A stretch of DNA of 64,000 nt from Okibacterium fritillariae. GTDB lineage: Bacteria; Actinomycetota; Actinomycetes; Actinomycetales; Microbacteriaceae. The position numbers and the translations under genes were made by a program. This document shows positions 18,432 to 28,017 of the stretch, piece after piece. Position 1 is the first letter of the stretch, and each line of letters begins with the position of its first letter. The stretch is taken from the NCBI RefSeq assembly GCF_900167575.1, contig NZ_FUZP01000001.1:930001-994000 (forward strand), read 5' to 3'. Under the pieces are notes generated by a model. It was not told the origin of the DNA and did not search any database. It saw nothing but the letters and a program-made list of their open reading frames with translations.

Positions 18432-19108
18432 CCCGCATCCTCCTCGTCGAGGACGAAGCCGCCCTCAGTGAACCGCTGGCCTACCTGCTCGAACGCGAGG
18501 GCTACGAGGTGCAGATCGCCGAAGACGGACCGAGCGCCGTGCAAGCCTTCCTGGCCGAAGAGGCCGACCTGGTGCTGCTCGACCTGATGCTGCCGGGCAT
18601 TCCGGGCACCGAGGTGTGCCGCCAGATCCGCAACGTCTCGACGGCGCCCATCATCATGCTCACCGCGAAGGACTCCGAGGTCGATATCGTCGTCGGCCTC
18701 GAGCTGGGGGCGGATGATTACGTCACCAAGCCCTATTCCAGCCGCGAGTTGCTGGCCCGCATCCGCGCCGTGCTGCGCCGTCGCCAGACCGACCCCGAAG
18801 AGGATGACGCCATCCTCGAGGCCGGGGGAGTGCGCATGGATGTCGACCGCCACACGGTTGCCGTGCGCGGCTCGGAGATCGGCATGCCGCTGAAGGAATT
18901 CGAGCTGCTCGAACTGCTGCTGCGCAATGCCGGGCGCGTGCTGACCCGTGGCCAGCTCATCGACCGCGTCTGGGGCAGCGACTACTTCGGCGACACGAAG
19001 ACGCTCGACGTGCACATCAAGCGCATCCGTTCGCGCATCGAGGAGAACCCGTCGGAGCCGCGCATGCTCGTGACCGTGCGGGGGCTCGGCTACCGCTTCG
19101 AGGCGTAG
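18428..19108 (+). CDS. regX3: Phosphate-responsive response regulator RegX3
   Basis: A 226-residue OmpR-family regulator: receiver with Asp52 (LVLLDLMLPG), Thr in IIMLTAKDSE, Lys in YVTKPY, then a winged helix (FELLELLLRNAGRVLTRGQLIDRVWGSDYFGDTKTLDVHIKRIRSRIE). It is translationally coupled to senX3. The PHO-box-like sites at 4969, 8220, 17143 and 54465 are its probable targets within this window. Confidence 0.96.
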   Translation: MTRILLVEDEAALSEPLAYLLEREGYEVQIAEDGPSAVQAFLAEEADLVLLDLMLPGIPGTEVCRQIRNVSTAPIIMLTAKDSEVDIVVGLELGADDYVTKPYSSRELLARIRAVLRRRQTDPEEDDAILEAGGVRMDVDRHTVAVRGSEIGMPLKEFELLELLLRNAGRVLTRGQLIDRVWGSDYFGDTKTLDVHIKRIRSRIEENPSEPRMLVTVRGLGYRFEA

Positions 19109-19129
19109 CCACGCCGCCCGTCACGGCCC

Positions 19130-19168
19130 ACGAAGAAGCCCCCGCTCAGTGAGCGGGGGCTTCTTCGT
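19130..19168. terminator. Bidirectional terminator, 19-bp perfect inverted repeat
   Basis: Two 19-base arms, starting ACGAAGAAGCCCCC on one side and mirrored exactly on the other, meet around one central base between convergent regX3 and the lipoprotein gene. A-rich and T-rich outer ends give both directions a terminator shape. Confidence 0.85.
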
Positions 19169-19185
19169 GTGTCGAACGTGTGCGG

Positions 19186-19689
19186 CTAGGAGATGATGAC
19201 CGAGCGGCGGTCGTTCTCGATGCTGCTCGACGGTGCGTAGTCCTGGTATTCGGGCAGCTCGGAGTCGAGCACCGGAACCAGCAGCTCGAGGCCCGTCTCG
19301 GTGCCGTACTGGAAGAAGATCGGCACGAGGCCGCCGGGGGCCACGTCGAGGCCCGTGAGCGTGATGGTCTGCTCGTCGCCGAAGGTGGGGCTCGAGTTGC
19401 CGTCGACCGTCACGGTGCCCGACACGCGGCCGGCACCCTTGCCGAACTGGATGTCGAGGGCGTGCGGGCCGTTGCCCGGGTTGACGACCGAGACGATGAG
19501 GTTGCCGACCTTGCCATCGTCGGAGACGACGAAGGCGTTGCGGATGCGCAGATCGCCGACCGACCCGCTGACACCGTCGGTGACATCTTGGATCTCGGTG
19601 GTGGCCTGCGGTGCGACGAGGTTGCAACCCGCCGTGCCGAGGACGACGGTGGCCGCCAGAACAGCGGATGCGACGAGACGCGACTTCAC
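19186..19689 (-). CDS. lpqE: LpqE-like lipoprotein
   Basis: A 167-residue exported lipoprotein. I start it at GTG 19689, which has GGAGG 5 bases upstream and gives a clean signal peptide (MKSRLVASAVLAATVVLGTAGC, Cys22 lipidated). The upstream ATG would add 20 unlikely residues. The rest is a beta-rich domain (IRNAFVVSDDGKVGNLIVSVVNPGN). In mycobacteria lpqE is likewise divergent from carD. Function is poorly known. Confidence 0.75.
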   Translation of the reverse strand: MKSRLVASAVLAATVVLGTAGCNLVAPQATTEIQDVTDGVSGSVGDLRIRNAFVVSDDGKVGNLIVSVVNPGNGPHALDIQFGKGAGRVSGTVTVDGNSSPTFGDEQTITLTGLDVAPGGLVPIFFQYGTETGLELLVPVLDSELPEYQDYAPSSSIENDRRSVIIS

Positions 19690-19854
19690 AAAAACCCTCC
19701 ACGGAGCCTCGGGTGGCAGTCGCGCGCGGGACGCACGAGTGCAGAACAATTCACGAGTTTAGCCTAGTGGCGACGTGTCGAAGTCGGCGGTTAGGCGAAC
19801 CTTAGTGTATGCGGCCCTGTGGTATCCTGGGTGTTGCTGAAGGGATACATATCC

Positions 19855-20337
19855 ATGCTTTTTGAGGTTGGCGAAACCGTCGTTTACCCCCACCACGGGG
19901 CCGCAACGATTTCCGAAGTGAAGACCAGGGTCATCAAGGGGGAAGAGAAGCTTTATCTGAAGCTGCGCGTCACCCAGGGTGATCTCGTGATCGAGGTCCC
20001 GGCAGAGAACGTCGACCTCGTCGGCGTTCGCGACGTGATCGGCAAAGAGGGCCTCGACAAGGTGTTCGAGGTTCTGCGTGCGCCGTTCACCGAAGAGCCC
20101 ACCAACTGGAGCCGCCGCTACAAGGCCAACCTCGAGAAGCTCGCCTCCGGCGATGTCATCAAGGTTTCCGAGGTCGTCCGCGACCTGTGGCGTCGCGACC
20201 AGGACCGCGGCCTCTCGGCCGGTGAGAAGCGCATGCTCGCAAAGGCGCGACAGATTCTCATCTCCGAGCTCGCGCTCGCCGAGAAGTCCAGCGAAGAGGC
20301 GGCTTCCACCGTCCTCGACGAGGTCCTCGCGTCCTAA
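19855..20337 (+). CDS. carD: CarD-family RNA polymerase-binding regulator
   Basis: A 160-residue global regulator that stabilises RNAP open complexes. The N-terminal RNAP-interaction domain starts [19 protein letters not shown], and the helical DNA-binding domain includes [17 protein letters not shown] and the conserved [27 protein letters not shown] use the ATG at 19855, where homologues start. A -10-like TATCCT (19823-19828) lies upstream. Followed by a terminator and then ispDF. Confidence 0.96.
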   Translation: MLFEVGETVVYPHHGAATISEVKTRVIKGEEKLYLKLRVTQGDLVIEVPAENVDLVGVRDVIGKEGLDKVFEVLRAPFTEEPTNWSRRYKANLEKLASGDVIKVSEVVRDLWRRDQDRGLSAGEKRMLAKARQILISELALAEKSSEEAASTVLDEVLAS

Positions 20338-20344
20338 CCCTCGA

Positions 20345-20380
20345 ACGAATGCCCGCTCCGGAGACGGGGCGGGCATTCGT
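20345..20380 (+). terminator. Terminator after carD
   Basis: ACGAATGCCCGC pairs with GCGGGCATTCGT (12 bp) 8 bases past the carD stop. Confidence 0.75.
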
Positions 20381-20392
20381 CGTGCACACCCC

Positions 20393-20398
20393 TAGAAT
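20393..20398 (+). promoter_or_regulatory. -10 element (TAGAAT) of leaderless ispDF
   Basis: TAGAAT ends 6 bases before the ispDF ATG, without a ribosome-binding site. It is one of the best -10 matches in the window. Confidence 0.6.
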
Positions 20399-20404
20399 CG
20401 GCCC

Positions 20405-21724
20405 ATGAATCCCGCATCCGAGCTACCGTCCGAGCCCGAACCGACGGTCGCCGAACCCGGATCACCGGCCGTTCCCGACTCGGCTCCCGCTCGCGCGATC
20501 ATCGTCGTCGCCGCGGGCAGCGGTCAGCGACTCGGAGCCGAGAGGCCCAAGGCGTTCGTCGCGCTGGCGGGGCGCAGCATCCTCGAGCATTGCCTCGACG
20601 GCGTGTTCGGCATGCACGAAGCGACCCAGGTGATCGTCGTGGCGCCGGCCGCGCTCGTTCCCGAGGCCGAAGAGATCGCCTTCCGTGCCGCCGGGGCCGC
20701 CCGCGATTACGTGAGCGTCGTCTCGGGTGGGGCGACCCGCCAGGAGTCGGTGCACGCCGGGCTCGGGCTGCTGCTCGACTCGGTGCAGACCGTGTTGGTG
20801 CACGATGCCGCACGGGCGCTCGCGACATCCGATCATCTCGCGCGTGTGGCCGAGATCGTGGAGCAGACTGGCGGGGGAGTCGTGCCCGGCCTGGCCGTGG
20901 CCGACACCATCAAGAGCGTCGACGCCGGCGACACCATCACGGGCACCGTCGATCGGTCGGCGCTGCGGGCCGTGCAGACGCCCCAAGGATTCCCGCGTGA
21001 GCAGATTCTGGCCGCCTACGCCGCCGGGGGAGACGACCATACCGACGACGCCGCACTCTGCGCCGCCCACGGTTTCTCCTCGATCGTCGTCGCGGGCGAT
21101 CCGCTCGCCTTCAAGATCACGACCCCCTGGGATCTGCAGCGCGCCGAACGCCTGCTCGCCGAGCGAGCCGCCGCCGCGCTCGCGCCCACCCGCACCATCC
21201 CCGCCCTGCGCTCGGGCCTCGGCATCGACGTACACGCCTTCGACGACGACCAGCCGCTCTGGCTCGCGGGCCTGCACTGGCCGGGCGAACCCGGTCTCTC
21301 GGGCCACAGCGACGGCGACGCGGTCGCCCACGCCATCGTCGACGCCGTGCTCAGCGCTGCGGGGCTCGGCGATATCGGCGGCATGTTCGGCACCGACGAC
21401 CCGCGATTCGACGGGGCGCACGGCAGCGTGTTCCTCGAAGCGGCCGTCGAGCGCGTGCGCGAAGCGGGCTACCGCATCGAGAGCGTGACGGCGCAGGTCG
21501 TCGGCAACCGCCCTCGGTTCTCGCCGCGCCGCGCCGAAGCCGAAGAGCTGCTGTCCGCCCTGGTGGGCGCACCCGTGTCGCTGTCCGCCACGACCACCGA
21601 CGGCCTGGGCTTCACCGGGCGGGGCGAAGGCGTGGCCGCGATCGCCACGGCATTGCTCGCCGACATCCGGGCCTCGTCTCCGACGCGACCAGTAGTCTGG
21701 GGGAGTGGGAATGCGACTCTATGA
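20405..21724 (+). CDS. ispDF: Bifunctional IspD-IspF (MEP isoprenoid pathway)
   Basis: A 439-residue fusion. Residues about 28-255 are the cytidylyltransferase IspD (VVAAGSGQRLGAERPKAF, SGGATRQESVHAGL, VHDAARAL, TPQGFPREQIL). Residues about 275-430 are the MECDP synthase IspF (GLGIDVHAF, HSDGDAVAHAIVDAVL, GLGDIGGMF, TTDGLGFTGRGEG). Together they catalyse two nonconsecutive steps of isoprenoid precursor synthesis. A Pro/Glu-rich N-terminal tail precedes IspD. The last 14 bases overlap cysS. Confidence 0.95.
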   Translation: MNPASELPSEPEPTVAEPGSPAVPDSAPARAIIVVAAGSGQRLGAERPKAFVALAGRSILEHCLDGVFGMHEATQVIVVAPAALVPEAEEIAFRAAGAARDYVSVVSGGATRQESVHAGLGLLLDSVQTVLVHDAARALATSDHLARVAEIVEQTGGGVVPGLAVADTIKSVDAGDTITGTVDRSALRAVQTPQGFPREQILAAYAAGGDDHTDDAALCAAHGFSSIVVAGDPLAFKITTPWDLQRAERLLAERAAAALAPTRTIPALRSGLGIDVHAFDDDQPLWLAGLHWPGEPGLSGHSDGDAVAHAIVDAVLSAAGLGDIGGMFGTDDPRFDGAHGSVFLEAAVERVREAGYRIESVTAQVVGNRPRFSPRRAEAEELLSALVGAPVSLSATTTDGLGFTGRGEGVAAIATALLADIRASSPTRPVVWGSGNATL

Positions 21725-23120
21725 CACGAAGGCTCAGGCGCTTCGAGACTTCACGCCGATCGTCGACGGCAAGGTGGGTCTGTACGTGTGCGGGCCGACG
21801 GTGCAGTCCTCGCCGCACATCGGGCACCTGCGATCCGCGCTCGTCTACGACCAGCTGCGTCGCTGGCTGAACTTCTCGGGCTACGACGTCACGCTCGTGC
21901 GCAACGTCACCGACATCGACGACAAGGTCCTGCAGAACGCCACCGAGCACGAGCCGTGGTGGGCGCTCGCCTATCGCATGGAGCTCGAGTTCGCCGCCGG
22001 GTACCGCGCGTTGGGTGTGCTCGCTCCCACCTATGAGCCGCGCGCCACCGCCAGCATCCAGCAGATGCACGCCATCATTCAGCGCCTGATCGACAACGGC
22101 CACGCCTACCCCGCGACGGATGGCTCGGCCGACGTCTACTTCGACGTGCGCAGCTGGCCCTCCTACGGCGAGCTCACGCGCCAGAGCATCGACAACATGG
22201 AACAGGCCGCCGACGCCGACCCGCGCGGCAAACGCGACCCCCGCGACTTCGCCCTGTGGAAGGGGCACAAAGACTCAGAGGCCGAGAGCGCATCGTGGCC
22301 GTCCCCCTGGGGCGACGGTCGGCCCGGATGGCACATCGAATGCTCGGCCATGGCCAGCCGTTACCTGGGCGAGAACTTCGACATCCACGGCGGCGGGCTC
22401 GATCTGCGCTTCCCGCACCACGAGAACGAGCTCGCCCAATCGACCGCGGCCGGCCACGGCTTCGCAAACTACTGGGTGCACAACGGGCTCGTCAACGTGA
22501 ACGGGCAGAAGATGTCCAAGTCGCTCGGCAACTCGGTCTACGCGGCCGACCTGCTGGCGCAGGCGCGGCCGATCGTCGTGCGCTACTACCTCGGCCAGGC
22601 GCACTATCGCTCGACCATCGACTACCACGACAACGCGCTCACCGAGGCCGAGGCCGCGCTCGAGCGCATTGAGAGCTTCCTGCGCCGCGCCGACCGCCGG
22701 CTCGCCGGCACGCGTTTCGCGGGAACAGGTGCCGAGAGCATCCCCGACGAGTTCCGCGAGGCCATGGATGACGACCTCGGCGTTCCCCAGGCGCTCGCCG
22801 TTCTGCACGACACCATTCGATCGGGCAACGCCGCGATCGATGACGACGACCTGCGCGTGGCTGCCGAAGCGCGCGGCCAGGTCTGGGCCATGAGTAACGT
22901 CCTGGGCATCAACCCCCTCGCCCCCGAATGGGAACAGGCTGGTGAGAACGACTCGCACGATGTGCTGGCCGCTCTCGTCACCCGCCTGATCGATGCCCGC
23001 GAACACGCACGAGCGGGGCGCGATTTCGCCGCCGCCGACCGAATCCGAGATGACCTCGCCGCGGCGGGAATCACCGTAGAAGACACCCCCACGGGTGCAC
23101 ATTGGAGTATCGATGGCTAG
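21711..23120 (+). CDS. cysS: Cysteinyl-tRNA synthetase
   Basis: A 469-residue class I synthetase. It has zinc-ligand [19 protein letters not shown] with the HIGH motif, NVTDIDDK, the HHENELAQS zinc site, and the KMSKS loop [11 protein letters not shown] prefer ATG 21711 (GGGGGAG upstream, MRLYDTKAQ start as in homologues) over the GTG two codons earlier. It overlaps ispDF by 14 bases and rlmB by 8, forming a tight operon. Confidence 0.96.
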   Translation: MRLYDTKAQALRDFTPIVDGKVGLYVCGPTVQSSPHIGHLRSALVYDQLRRWLNFSGYDVTLVRNVTDIDDKVLQNATEHEPWWALAYRMELEFAAGYRALGVLAPTYEPRATASIQQMHAIIQRLIDNGHAYPATDGSADVYFDVRSWPSYGELTRQSIDNMEQAADADPRGKRDPRDFALWKGHKDSEAESASWPSPWGDGRPGWHIECSAMASRYLGENFDIHGGGLDLRFPHHENELAQSTAAGHGFANYWVHNGLVNVNGQKMSKSLGNSVYAADLLAQARPIVVRYYLGQAHYRSTIDYHDNALTEAEAALERIESFLRRADRRLAGTRFAGTGAESIPDEFREAMDDDLGVPQALAVLHDTIRSGNAAIDDDDLRVAAEARGQVWAMSNVLGINPLAPEWEQAGENDSHDVLAALVTRLIDAREHARAGRDFAAADRIRDDLAAAGITVEDTPTGAHWSIDG

Positions 23121-24120
23121 CAAACAAGGCCGCCCCGGCGCGGTCCGCAAGATGAAGAAGGGTGCCGTCAAGGGCACCGGCGGCAACGGTCGGCAGGCGC
23201 TCGAAGGCCGCGGCCCCACCCCCAAGGCCGAGGACCGCACCTACCACGTCGCCGGCAAGCGCAAGATCGCCCAGCAGCGACTGCAGGAGGCCCAGGCCAA
23301 GAAGGGCGGCGGTCGCCCGACGACCGCCGCCGGCCAGAAGCCGCGCAAGCAGAAGCAGGCCGACGACAGCGAGATCGTGACGGGCCGCAACTCGGTGCTC
23401 GAGGCGCTGCGCGCCAAGATTCCCGCGACCACGCTCTATGTGGCCACGCGCATCGAATTCGATGACCGCGTGAAAGAGGTCCTGGCCATGGCCACGGGCC
23501 GCGGCATCCCCATTCTCGAGGTCATGAAACCCGAGCTCGACCGCCTCGGCGGTTTCGACTCGGTGCACCAGGGCCTGGCGCTCAAGGTGCCGCCCTACGA
23601 GTACGCGCACCCGATGGAGCTGCTCGAGAAGACCATCAGCCGCGCGCAGACGCCGCTGTTCGTCGCGCTCGACGGCATCACCGACCCGCGCAACCTCGGC
23701 GCCATCATCCGCTCGACTGCGGCCTTCGGCGGGCACGGCATCATCCTGCCGCAGCGTCGCTCGGTGGGCCTGACCGCTTCGGCGTGGAAGACGTCGGCCG
23801 GTGCCGCCGCGCGCCTGCCCGTCGCCATGGCCGGCAACCTGACCGCCACCATCAAGGCGTTCAAGCAGCAGGGCGTCTTCGTGATCGGCCTCGACGGAGA
23901 CGGCGACGTGTCGCTGCCCGGCCTGGCCCTCGCCGATCGCCCGCTGCTCATCGTCGTCGGCAGCGAGGGTAAGGGTCTCTCGCGTCTCGTCACCGAGAAC
24001 TGCGATGCGGTGGTGTCGATCCCGATCGGCGCCGACACCGAGTCGCTCAACGCCGGCATCGCCGCGAGCGTCACGCTCTACGAGATCTCGAAGCTGCGCG
24101 CCGCGGCGGGAACCCGCTAG
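23113..24120 (+). CDS. rlmB: 23S rRNA (guanosine-2'-O)-methyltransferase RlmB (TrmH/SpoU family)
   Basis: A 335-residue protein with a very basic, low-complexity extension (residues 1-90), a SpoU substrate-binding domain, then the SPOUT fold. Motif 1 is ALDGITDPRNLGAIIRS, motif 2 is VVGSEGKGLSRLV and motif 3 is IPIGADTESLNAGIAASVTLYE, which form the SAM-binding knot. The extension is longer than in E. coli but usual in actinobacteria. Ends in a strong terminator. Confidence 0.93.
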   Translation: MASKQGRPGAVRKMKKGAVKGTGGNGRQALEGRGPTPKAEDRTYHVAGKRKIAQQRLQEAQAKKGGGRPTTAAGQKPRKQKQADDSEIVTGRNSVLEALRAKIPATTLYVATRIEFDDRVKEVLAMATGRGIPILEVMKPELDRLGGFDSVHQGLALKVPPYEYAHPMELLEKTISRAQTPLFVALDGITDPRNLGAIIRSTAAFGGHGIILPQRRSVGLTASAWKTSAGAAARLPVAMAGNLTATIKAFKQQGVFVIGLDGDGDVSLPGLALADRPLLIVVGSEGKGLSRLVTENCDAVVSIPIGADTESLNAGIAASVTLYEISKLRAAAGTR

Positions 24121-24135
24121 CGCTCACCGACAGCG

Positions 24136-24178
24136 AAAGGCCGGCACGGATGTCTGAGACATCTCGTGCCGGCCTTTT
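24136..24178 (+). terminator. Terminator of the ispDF-cysS-rlmB operon
   Basis: A long stem (AAAGGCCGGCACG... with CGTGCCGGCCTTT, continued by GATGTC/GACATC) followed by TTTTT. Confidence 0.9.
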
Positions 24179-24215
24179 TCGTGACCGGTAGATCGGCCCG
24201 CTCAGTCCAGTCAGC

Positions 24216-25517
24216 TCAGACCAGTTCGCGCCAGTCGACGCCGTCGTCGGAGGAAGCGTCGTCCTCCACGACATCCACCGGCAACGTGATGGTGCCCGTG
24301 GGCGGCTCGATGACCGTGGCCTCGTCGCGCCGGTGCCGCAGCACGTTCGTGATGTAAGACGTCAGCGCCTCGGCGAGCGGGATGTCGCGCCCCTGCTGCT
24401 CGGAGAGGTACCACCGGTGCTCGAGCAACTGGTGGAACACTTCGGCGGGCTCGAGCTTGCCGCGCAGTTCACGCGGAATCGACTTGACCACGGGCTCGAA
24501 CACCCGGATGAGCCATTCGTGCGCGGCCATTTCCTCGTCGATGTTCGGGTTGGGCATGGTGGCCATGTAGGAGTCGAGGTCGTTGAGCAGGCGCCGGGCC
24601 TGGTTCTCTTGCGTGTCGAGACCGGTGAGCCGCAGCAGGCGCCGCTGGTGGTGCCCCGCGTCGACGACCTTCGGCTGGATGCGGATCTGCGTGCCCTCGG
24701 CGCTCGCCTTGATGGCCAGCTCCTCGATGTCGAAGCCCAGCTCGTTGAGGCGGGCGACGCGCTCGTTGATGCGCCAGCGCTCCGAGCTCTCGAACTGCTC
24801 GGAACCCGTGAGCTCCTTCCACAGCGACCGGTAGGCCGCGACGATGCCGTTCGACACCGTGATCGGGTCGAGCTCGTCGTCGACGCGACCGCCGGCCTCG
24901 AGGTCCATGAGCTCGCCCGCGATGTTGACGCGCGCGACCTCGAGGTCGTTCTCGCGCTGGCCGTTGGAGAGCCCGCCGTCGAACAGCTTGCCCGTCTCGG
25001 CGTCGACGAGGTAGGCGGCGAAGGCCCCGGCGTCGCGGCGGAAGAGCGTGTTCGAGAGCGAGACGTCGCCCCAGAAGAAGCCGATGACGTGCAGCCGCAC
25101 GAGCAGCACGGCGAGGGCGTCGACGAGGCGCGTGGCCGTGTCGGGCCGCAGCTGCTGCGAGAACAGGGCGCGATAGGGCAGCGAGAACTTGAGGTGACGC
25201 GTGACGAGCACCGAGGGCAGGGGGTCGCCATCGTCGGTTGTGCGGTTGGTGATGACCGCGACGGGGTCGACGCACGGGATGTCGAGCCGCTGCAGGGTGC
25301 GCAGCATGTCGTATTCGCCGCGGGCCATCTCGCTCGTCGTTTCTTTCACGGCGATGACGTAGCCCGACAGGTTGGCGAAGCGCACGAGGTGGCGCGAGAT
25401 GCCCTTGGGCAGCGACGCGATGTTCTCGGACGGCCAGGTGTCGAGCGGCAGGTTCCAGGGCAGGTCTAGCAGGGCAGGGTCGACGGTGGCCGCCGTGATG
25501 TTCAGTGAACCGCTCAT
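24216..25517 (-). CDS. DUF4032 protein with kinase-like fold
   Basis: A 433-residue cytoplasmic protein. Its N-terminal half keeps a kinase-like order of motifs: GYVIAVKET (beta3 lysine), RLHVIGFFWGDVSLSNTLFR (catalytic-loop-like D...N) and YLVDAETGKLF in the DFG position (DAE). The C-terminal half (LLNDLDSYMATMPNPNIDEEMAAHEWLIRVFEPV, HQLLEHRWYLSEQ) is DUF4032 proper. Related proteins are sometimes labelled lipopolysaccharide kinase-like. No substrate is known. It stands alone on the minus strand. Confidence 0.75.
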   Translation of the reverse strand: MSGSLNITAATVDPALLDLPWNLPLDTWPSENIASLPKGISRHLVRFANLSGYVIAVKETTSEMARGEYDMLRTLQRLDIPCVDPVAVITNRTTDDGDPLPSVLVTRHLKFSLPYRALFSQQLRPDTATRLVDALAVLLVRLHVIGFFWGDVSLSNTLFRRDAGAFAAYLVDAETGKLFDGGLSNGQRENDLEVARVNIAGELMDLEAGGRVDDELDPITVSNGIVAAYRSLWKELTGSEQFESSERWRINERVARLNELGFDIEELAIKASAEGTQIRIQPKVVDAGHHQRRLLRLTGLDTQENQARRLLNDLDSYMATMPNPNIDEEMAAHEWLIRVFEPVVKSIPRELRGKLEPAEVFHQLLEHRWYLSEQQGRDIPLAEALTSYITNVLRHRRDEATVIEPPTGTITLPVDVVEDDASSDDGVDWRELV

Positions 25518-25584
25518 GATCGTTAAACGATAGCGCCGGCCGGGTGTCGCACGCTGTGCGGACCCGGCCGGCGTCTGATCGTCG

Positions 25585-26682
25585 TTAGGCTACGACGGCC
25601 TTGTTGAGGCGCTCGCCCGACTCGATGTCGAACGTGTGCAGGTGGTTCGGCGTCGGAACGAGGCCGACCGTGTCGCCGGCCGAGGGGTGCAGGCGACCGT
25701 CGACGCGGGCGACGAGGTCGGTGCGCTTGCCGTTGATGTCAGCGTGACCGTAGAGGTAGCCGTCGGCGCCGAGTTCTTCGACGAGGTCGACCGTGACCTG
25801 AAGGCCCACGCCCGGCTCGGTCGAGACCTGGATGTCTTCGGGGCGCACGCCCACGGTGACCTCCTTGGCCGAGGTGGCCGAGAGGATCTCGCGGTCGACC
25901 GGGACGACGGAGGAACCGAAGACGATGCCGCCCTCGGCCAGGTCGGCCTGGATGAGGTTCATGGCGGGGGAGCCGATGAAGCCGGCGACGAAGACGTTTT
26001 CGGGCTTCTCGTAGAGGTCGCGCGGAGTTCCGACCTGCTGCAGCAGACCGTCTTTCAGCACGGCGATGCGGTCACCCATGGTGAGGGCCTCGGTCTGGTC
26101 GTGCGTGACGTAGACCGTGGTGACACCGAGGCGGCGCTGGAGCGACGCGATCTGGGTGCGCGTCTGGACGCGGAGCTTGGCGTCGAGGTTGGACAGCGGC
26201 TCGTCCATGAGGAACACCTGGGGCTGACGCACGATGGCGCGACCCATGGCAACACGCTGACGCTGACCACCCGAGAGGGCCTTGGGCTTGCGGTTGAGGT
26301 ACTCCTCGAGGTCGAGGAGCTTGGCGGCCTCGAGCACGCGGGTGGCGCGCTCGTCTTTGCCGACGCCGGCGATCTTGAGCGCGAAGCCCATGTTCTCGGC
26401 GACCGTCATGTGCGGGTAGAGCGCGTAGTTCTGGAAGACCATGGCGATGTCACGGTCTTTCGGGGGAACATCGGTGACATCGCGGTCGCCGATGCGGATG
26501 CTGCCCGAGTTGACCTCTTCGAGGCCGGCGAGCATGCGAAGAGACGTCGACTTTCCACAACCGGAGGGGCCGACCAGAACGAGGAATTCGCCGTCGGCGA
26601 CCTCGAGGTTCAGCTTGTCGACCGCGGGGCGCGTGCCACCGGGGTACAGACGGGTTGCGTTGTCATACGTTACTGACGCCAT
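25585..26682 (-). CDS. msiK: Multiple-sugar ABC transporter ATPase (MsiK/UgpC type)
   Basis: A 365-residue ATPase. It shows Walker [10 protein letters not shown], signature LSGGQRQR, Walker B VFLMDEPLSNLDAKLR and H-loop VTHDQTEA, followed by the MalK-type OB regulatory domain. I start it at ATG 26682 (AAGGAG 8 bases upstream; MASVTYDNATRLYPG is the family N-terminus). No permease or binding-protein genes are near, as expected for MsiK, which serves several sugar importers encoded elsewhere. Confidence 0.9.
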   Translation of the reverse strand: MASVTYDNATRLYPGGTRPAVDKLNLEVADGEFLVLVGPSGCGKSTSLRMLAGLEEVNSGSIRIGDRDVTDVPPKDRDIAMVFQNYALYPHMTVAENMGFALKIAGVGKDERATRVLEAAKLLDLEEYLNRKPKALSGGQRQRVAMGRAIVRQPQVFLMDEPLSNLDAKLRVQTRTQIASLQRRLGVTTVYVTHDQTEALTMGDRIAVLKDGLLQQVGTPRDLYEKPENVFVAGFIGSPAMNLIQADLAEGGIVFGSSVVPVDREILSATSAKEVTVGVRPEDIQVSTEPGVGLQVTVDLVEELGADGYLYGHADINGKRTDLVARVDGRLHPSAGDTVGLVPTPNHLHTFDIESGERLNKAVVA

Positions 26683-26979
26683 TATTTTCTCCTTCACCGG
26701 CAGGTACGTGCCGGACGATCCGTTGTGATGGATGTCGATGTCACACCCGCGCGACCGGGGCCGTTCGGGTGAACACATCGTTGTGTTGTCGCGGCGCACG
26801 CCGAAGCGCGACACCGATGGGCTCATTATGCCACGTTCGGGGGTCACCCCGTGGCCGGTCATCCAGCTCCCACATTCAGCCATCGTTTGGACGATTCCCA
26901 GATGGGAGAGGTAGCCTCGGTGAGGTTTGGCTCTTCCCGTGAGCCGACGCGACTCCCCAACACGATAGAGCGAGGATCC
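26683..26979. other. Divergent promoter region between msiK and the DsbA-like gene
   Basis: A non-coding stretch of 297 bases. It contains an inverted repeat, TGTCGCG/CGCGACA with a 13-base spacer (26787-26813), and a single GTTCACC on the minus strand without a tandem partner. I see no open frame with coding character. The repeat could be an operator or an mRNA-leader hairpin for msiK. Confidence 0.4.
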
Positions 26980-27936
26980 ATGAGCATCGGTGGTCCCGGG
27001 CACCGTCCCTCCAAGAACGAGCGACGCGAAGCGGCGCGCGAGAAGGCAAAGGTCCAGCGCGAGGCCCAGCGCAAGAAGGACCGCCGCAACCGCGTCCTCC
27101 TGCAGGGTGGACTCGTCGTGGTCGTTCTCGCCATCGTCGCGGGAGTGGCCGTCATTATCGCCACGGCGATCCGTCCGGCATCCCCCGGCCCCGCCAACAT
27201 GGCGAGCGACGGCATCGTGTTCGGGCAGGACATGAAGGTCGTGCCCTCCGACGCTTTGGCCGCCGGCGCCGAGCCGCAGGCCACGAAGACCGACCCGAAT
27301 GTGCCCAACATCCGCATCTATCTCGACTACCTGTGCCCCTTCTGCGGCCAGTTCGAAGACACCAATGCCGAGCAGCTCACGAGCTGGGCCGAGTCCGGCA
27401 CGGTCACGGTCGAGTACCACCCCATCGCCTTCCTCACGAGCAAGTCGGCCGGCACGCAATACTCACTGCGCAGCGCCAACGCGGCCGCCTGCGTCGCGAA
27501 CTACTCGCCCAACGACTGGCCCGCGCTGAACAACGCGCTCTTCGCTAACCAGCCCGAAGAGGGCACGGCCGGTCTGACGAACGAGCAGATCAAGAAGCTC
27601 GTCGCCGACACCGGCACATCCGAGGCCAAGAAGATCGACTCGTGCATCGACGACTTCACCTACAAGTCGTGGGTGCAGAACGCCACCGACCGCGCGCTCG
27701 GCGAGCCCATCCCCAACTCGTCGCTCGAGAAGCTGCAGGCCACCCCCACCATCCTGGTGAATGACAAGCAGTACACGGGCTCGATCACCGATGCCAAGGA
27801 GTTCCAGGCGTTCGTGCTGTCGACGGCCTCCGAGACCTACTCCACGTCGAGCCCCACGCCCACCTCGGGCGAGACGGCCGAGCCGAGCGAGACTCCCGCC
27901 CCGAGCGAGACTCCCGCTCCGACTCCCGCCCCGTAG
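26980..27936 (+). CDS. Membrane-anchored DsbA-like thiol-disulfide protein
   Basis: A 318-residue protein. It has a very basic cytoplasmic N-terminus (KNERREAAREKAKVQREAQRK), one membrane helix (about residues 43-66) and an external thioredoxin-fold domain with the active site YLCPFCGQFE and a cis-Pro loop in LQATPTILVN. A Ser/Thr/Pro/Glu repeat tail follows. It probably helps fold exported proteins, like mycobacterial Rv2969c-type proteins. ATG 26980 was chosen because it starts the basic segment. Confidence 0.85.
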   Translation: MSIGGPGHRPSKNERREAAREKAKVQREAQRKKDRRNRVLLQGGLVVVVLAIVAGVAVIIATAIRPASPGPANMASDGIVFGQDMKVVPSDALAAGAEPQATKTDPNVPNIRIYLDYLCPFCGQFEDTNAEQLTSWAESGTVTVEYHPIAFLTSKSAGTQYSLRSANAAACVANYSPNDWPALNNALFANQPEEGTAGLTNEQIKKLVADTGTSEAKKIDSCIDDFTYKSWVQNATDRALGEPIPNSSLEKLQATPTILVNDKQYTGSITDAKEFQAFVLSTASETYSTSSPTPTSGETAEPSETPAPSETPAPTPAP

Positions 27937-27994
27937 GCGCGCGTTTCGGCCGGGCCGCTCGGGCGACCGAGTGGTCTGGTCGGCCCCCATCCGA

Positions 27995-28000
27995 TAAGGT
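27995..28000 (+). promoter_or_regulatory. -10 element of tRNA-Thr
   Basis: TAAGGT, 17 bases upstream of the mature tRNA 5' end. Confidence 0.45.
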
Positions 28001-28017
28001 TGGGATGCTTCAAAGCT

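Noticed and set aside
26761-26780. PHO box upstream of msiK
   Set aside because: Only one GTTCACC is present. The adjacent 11-base units do not match.
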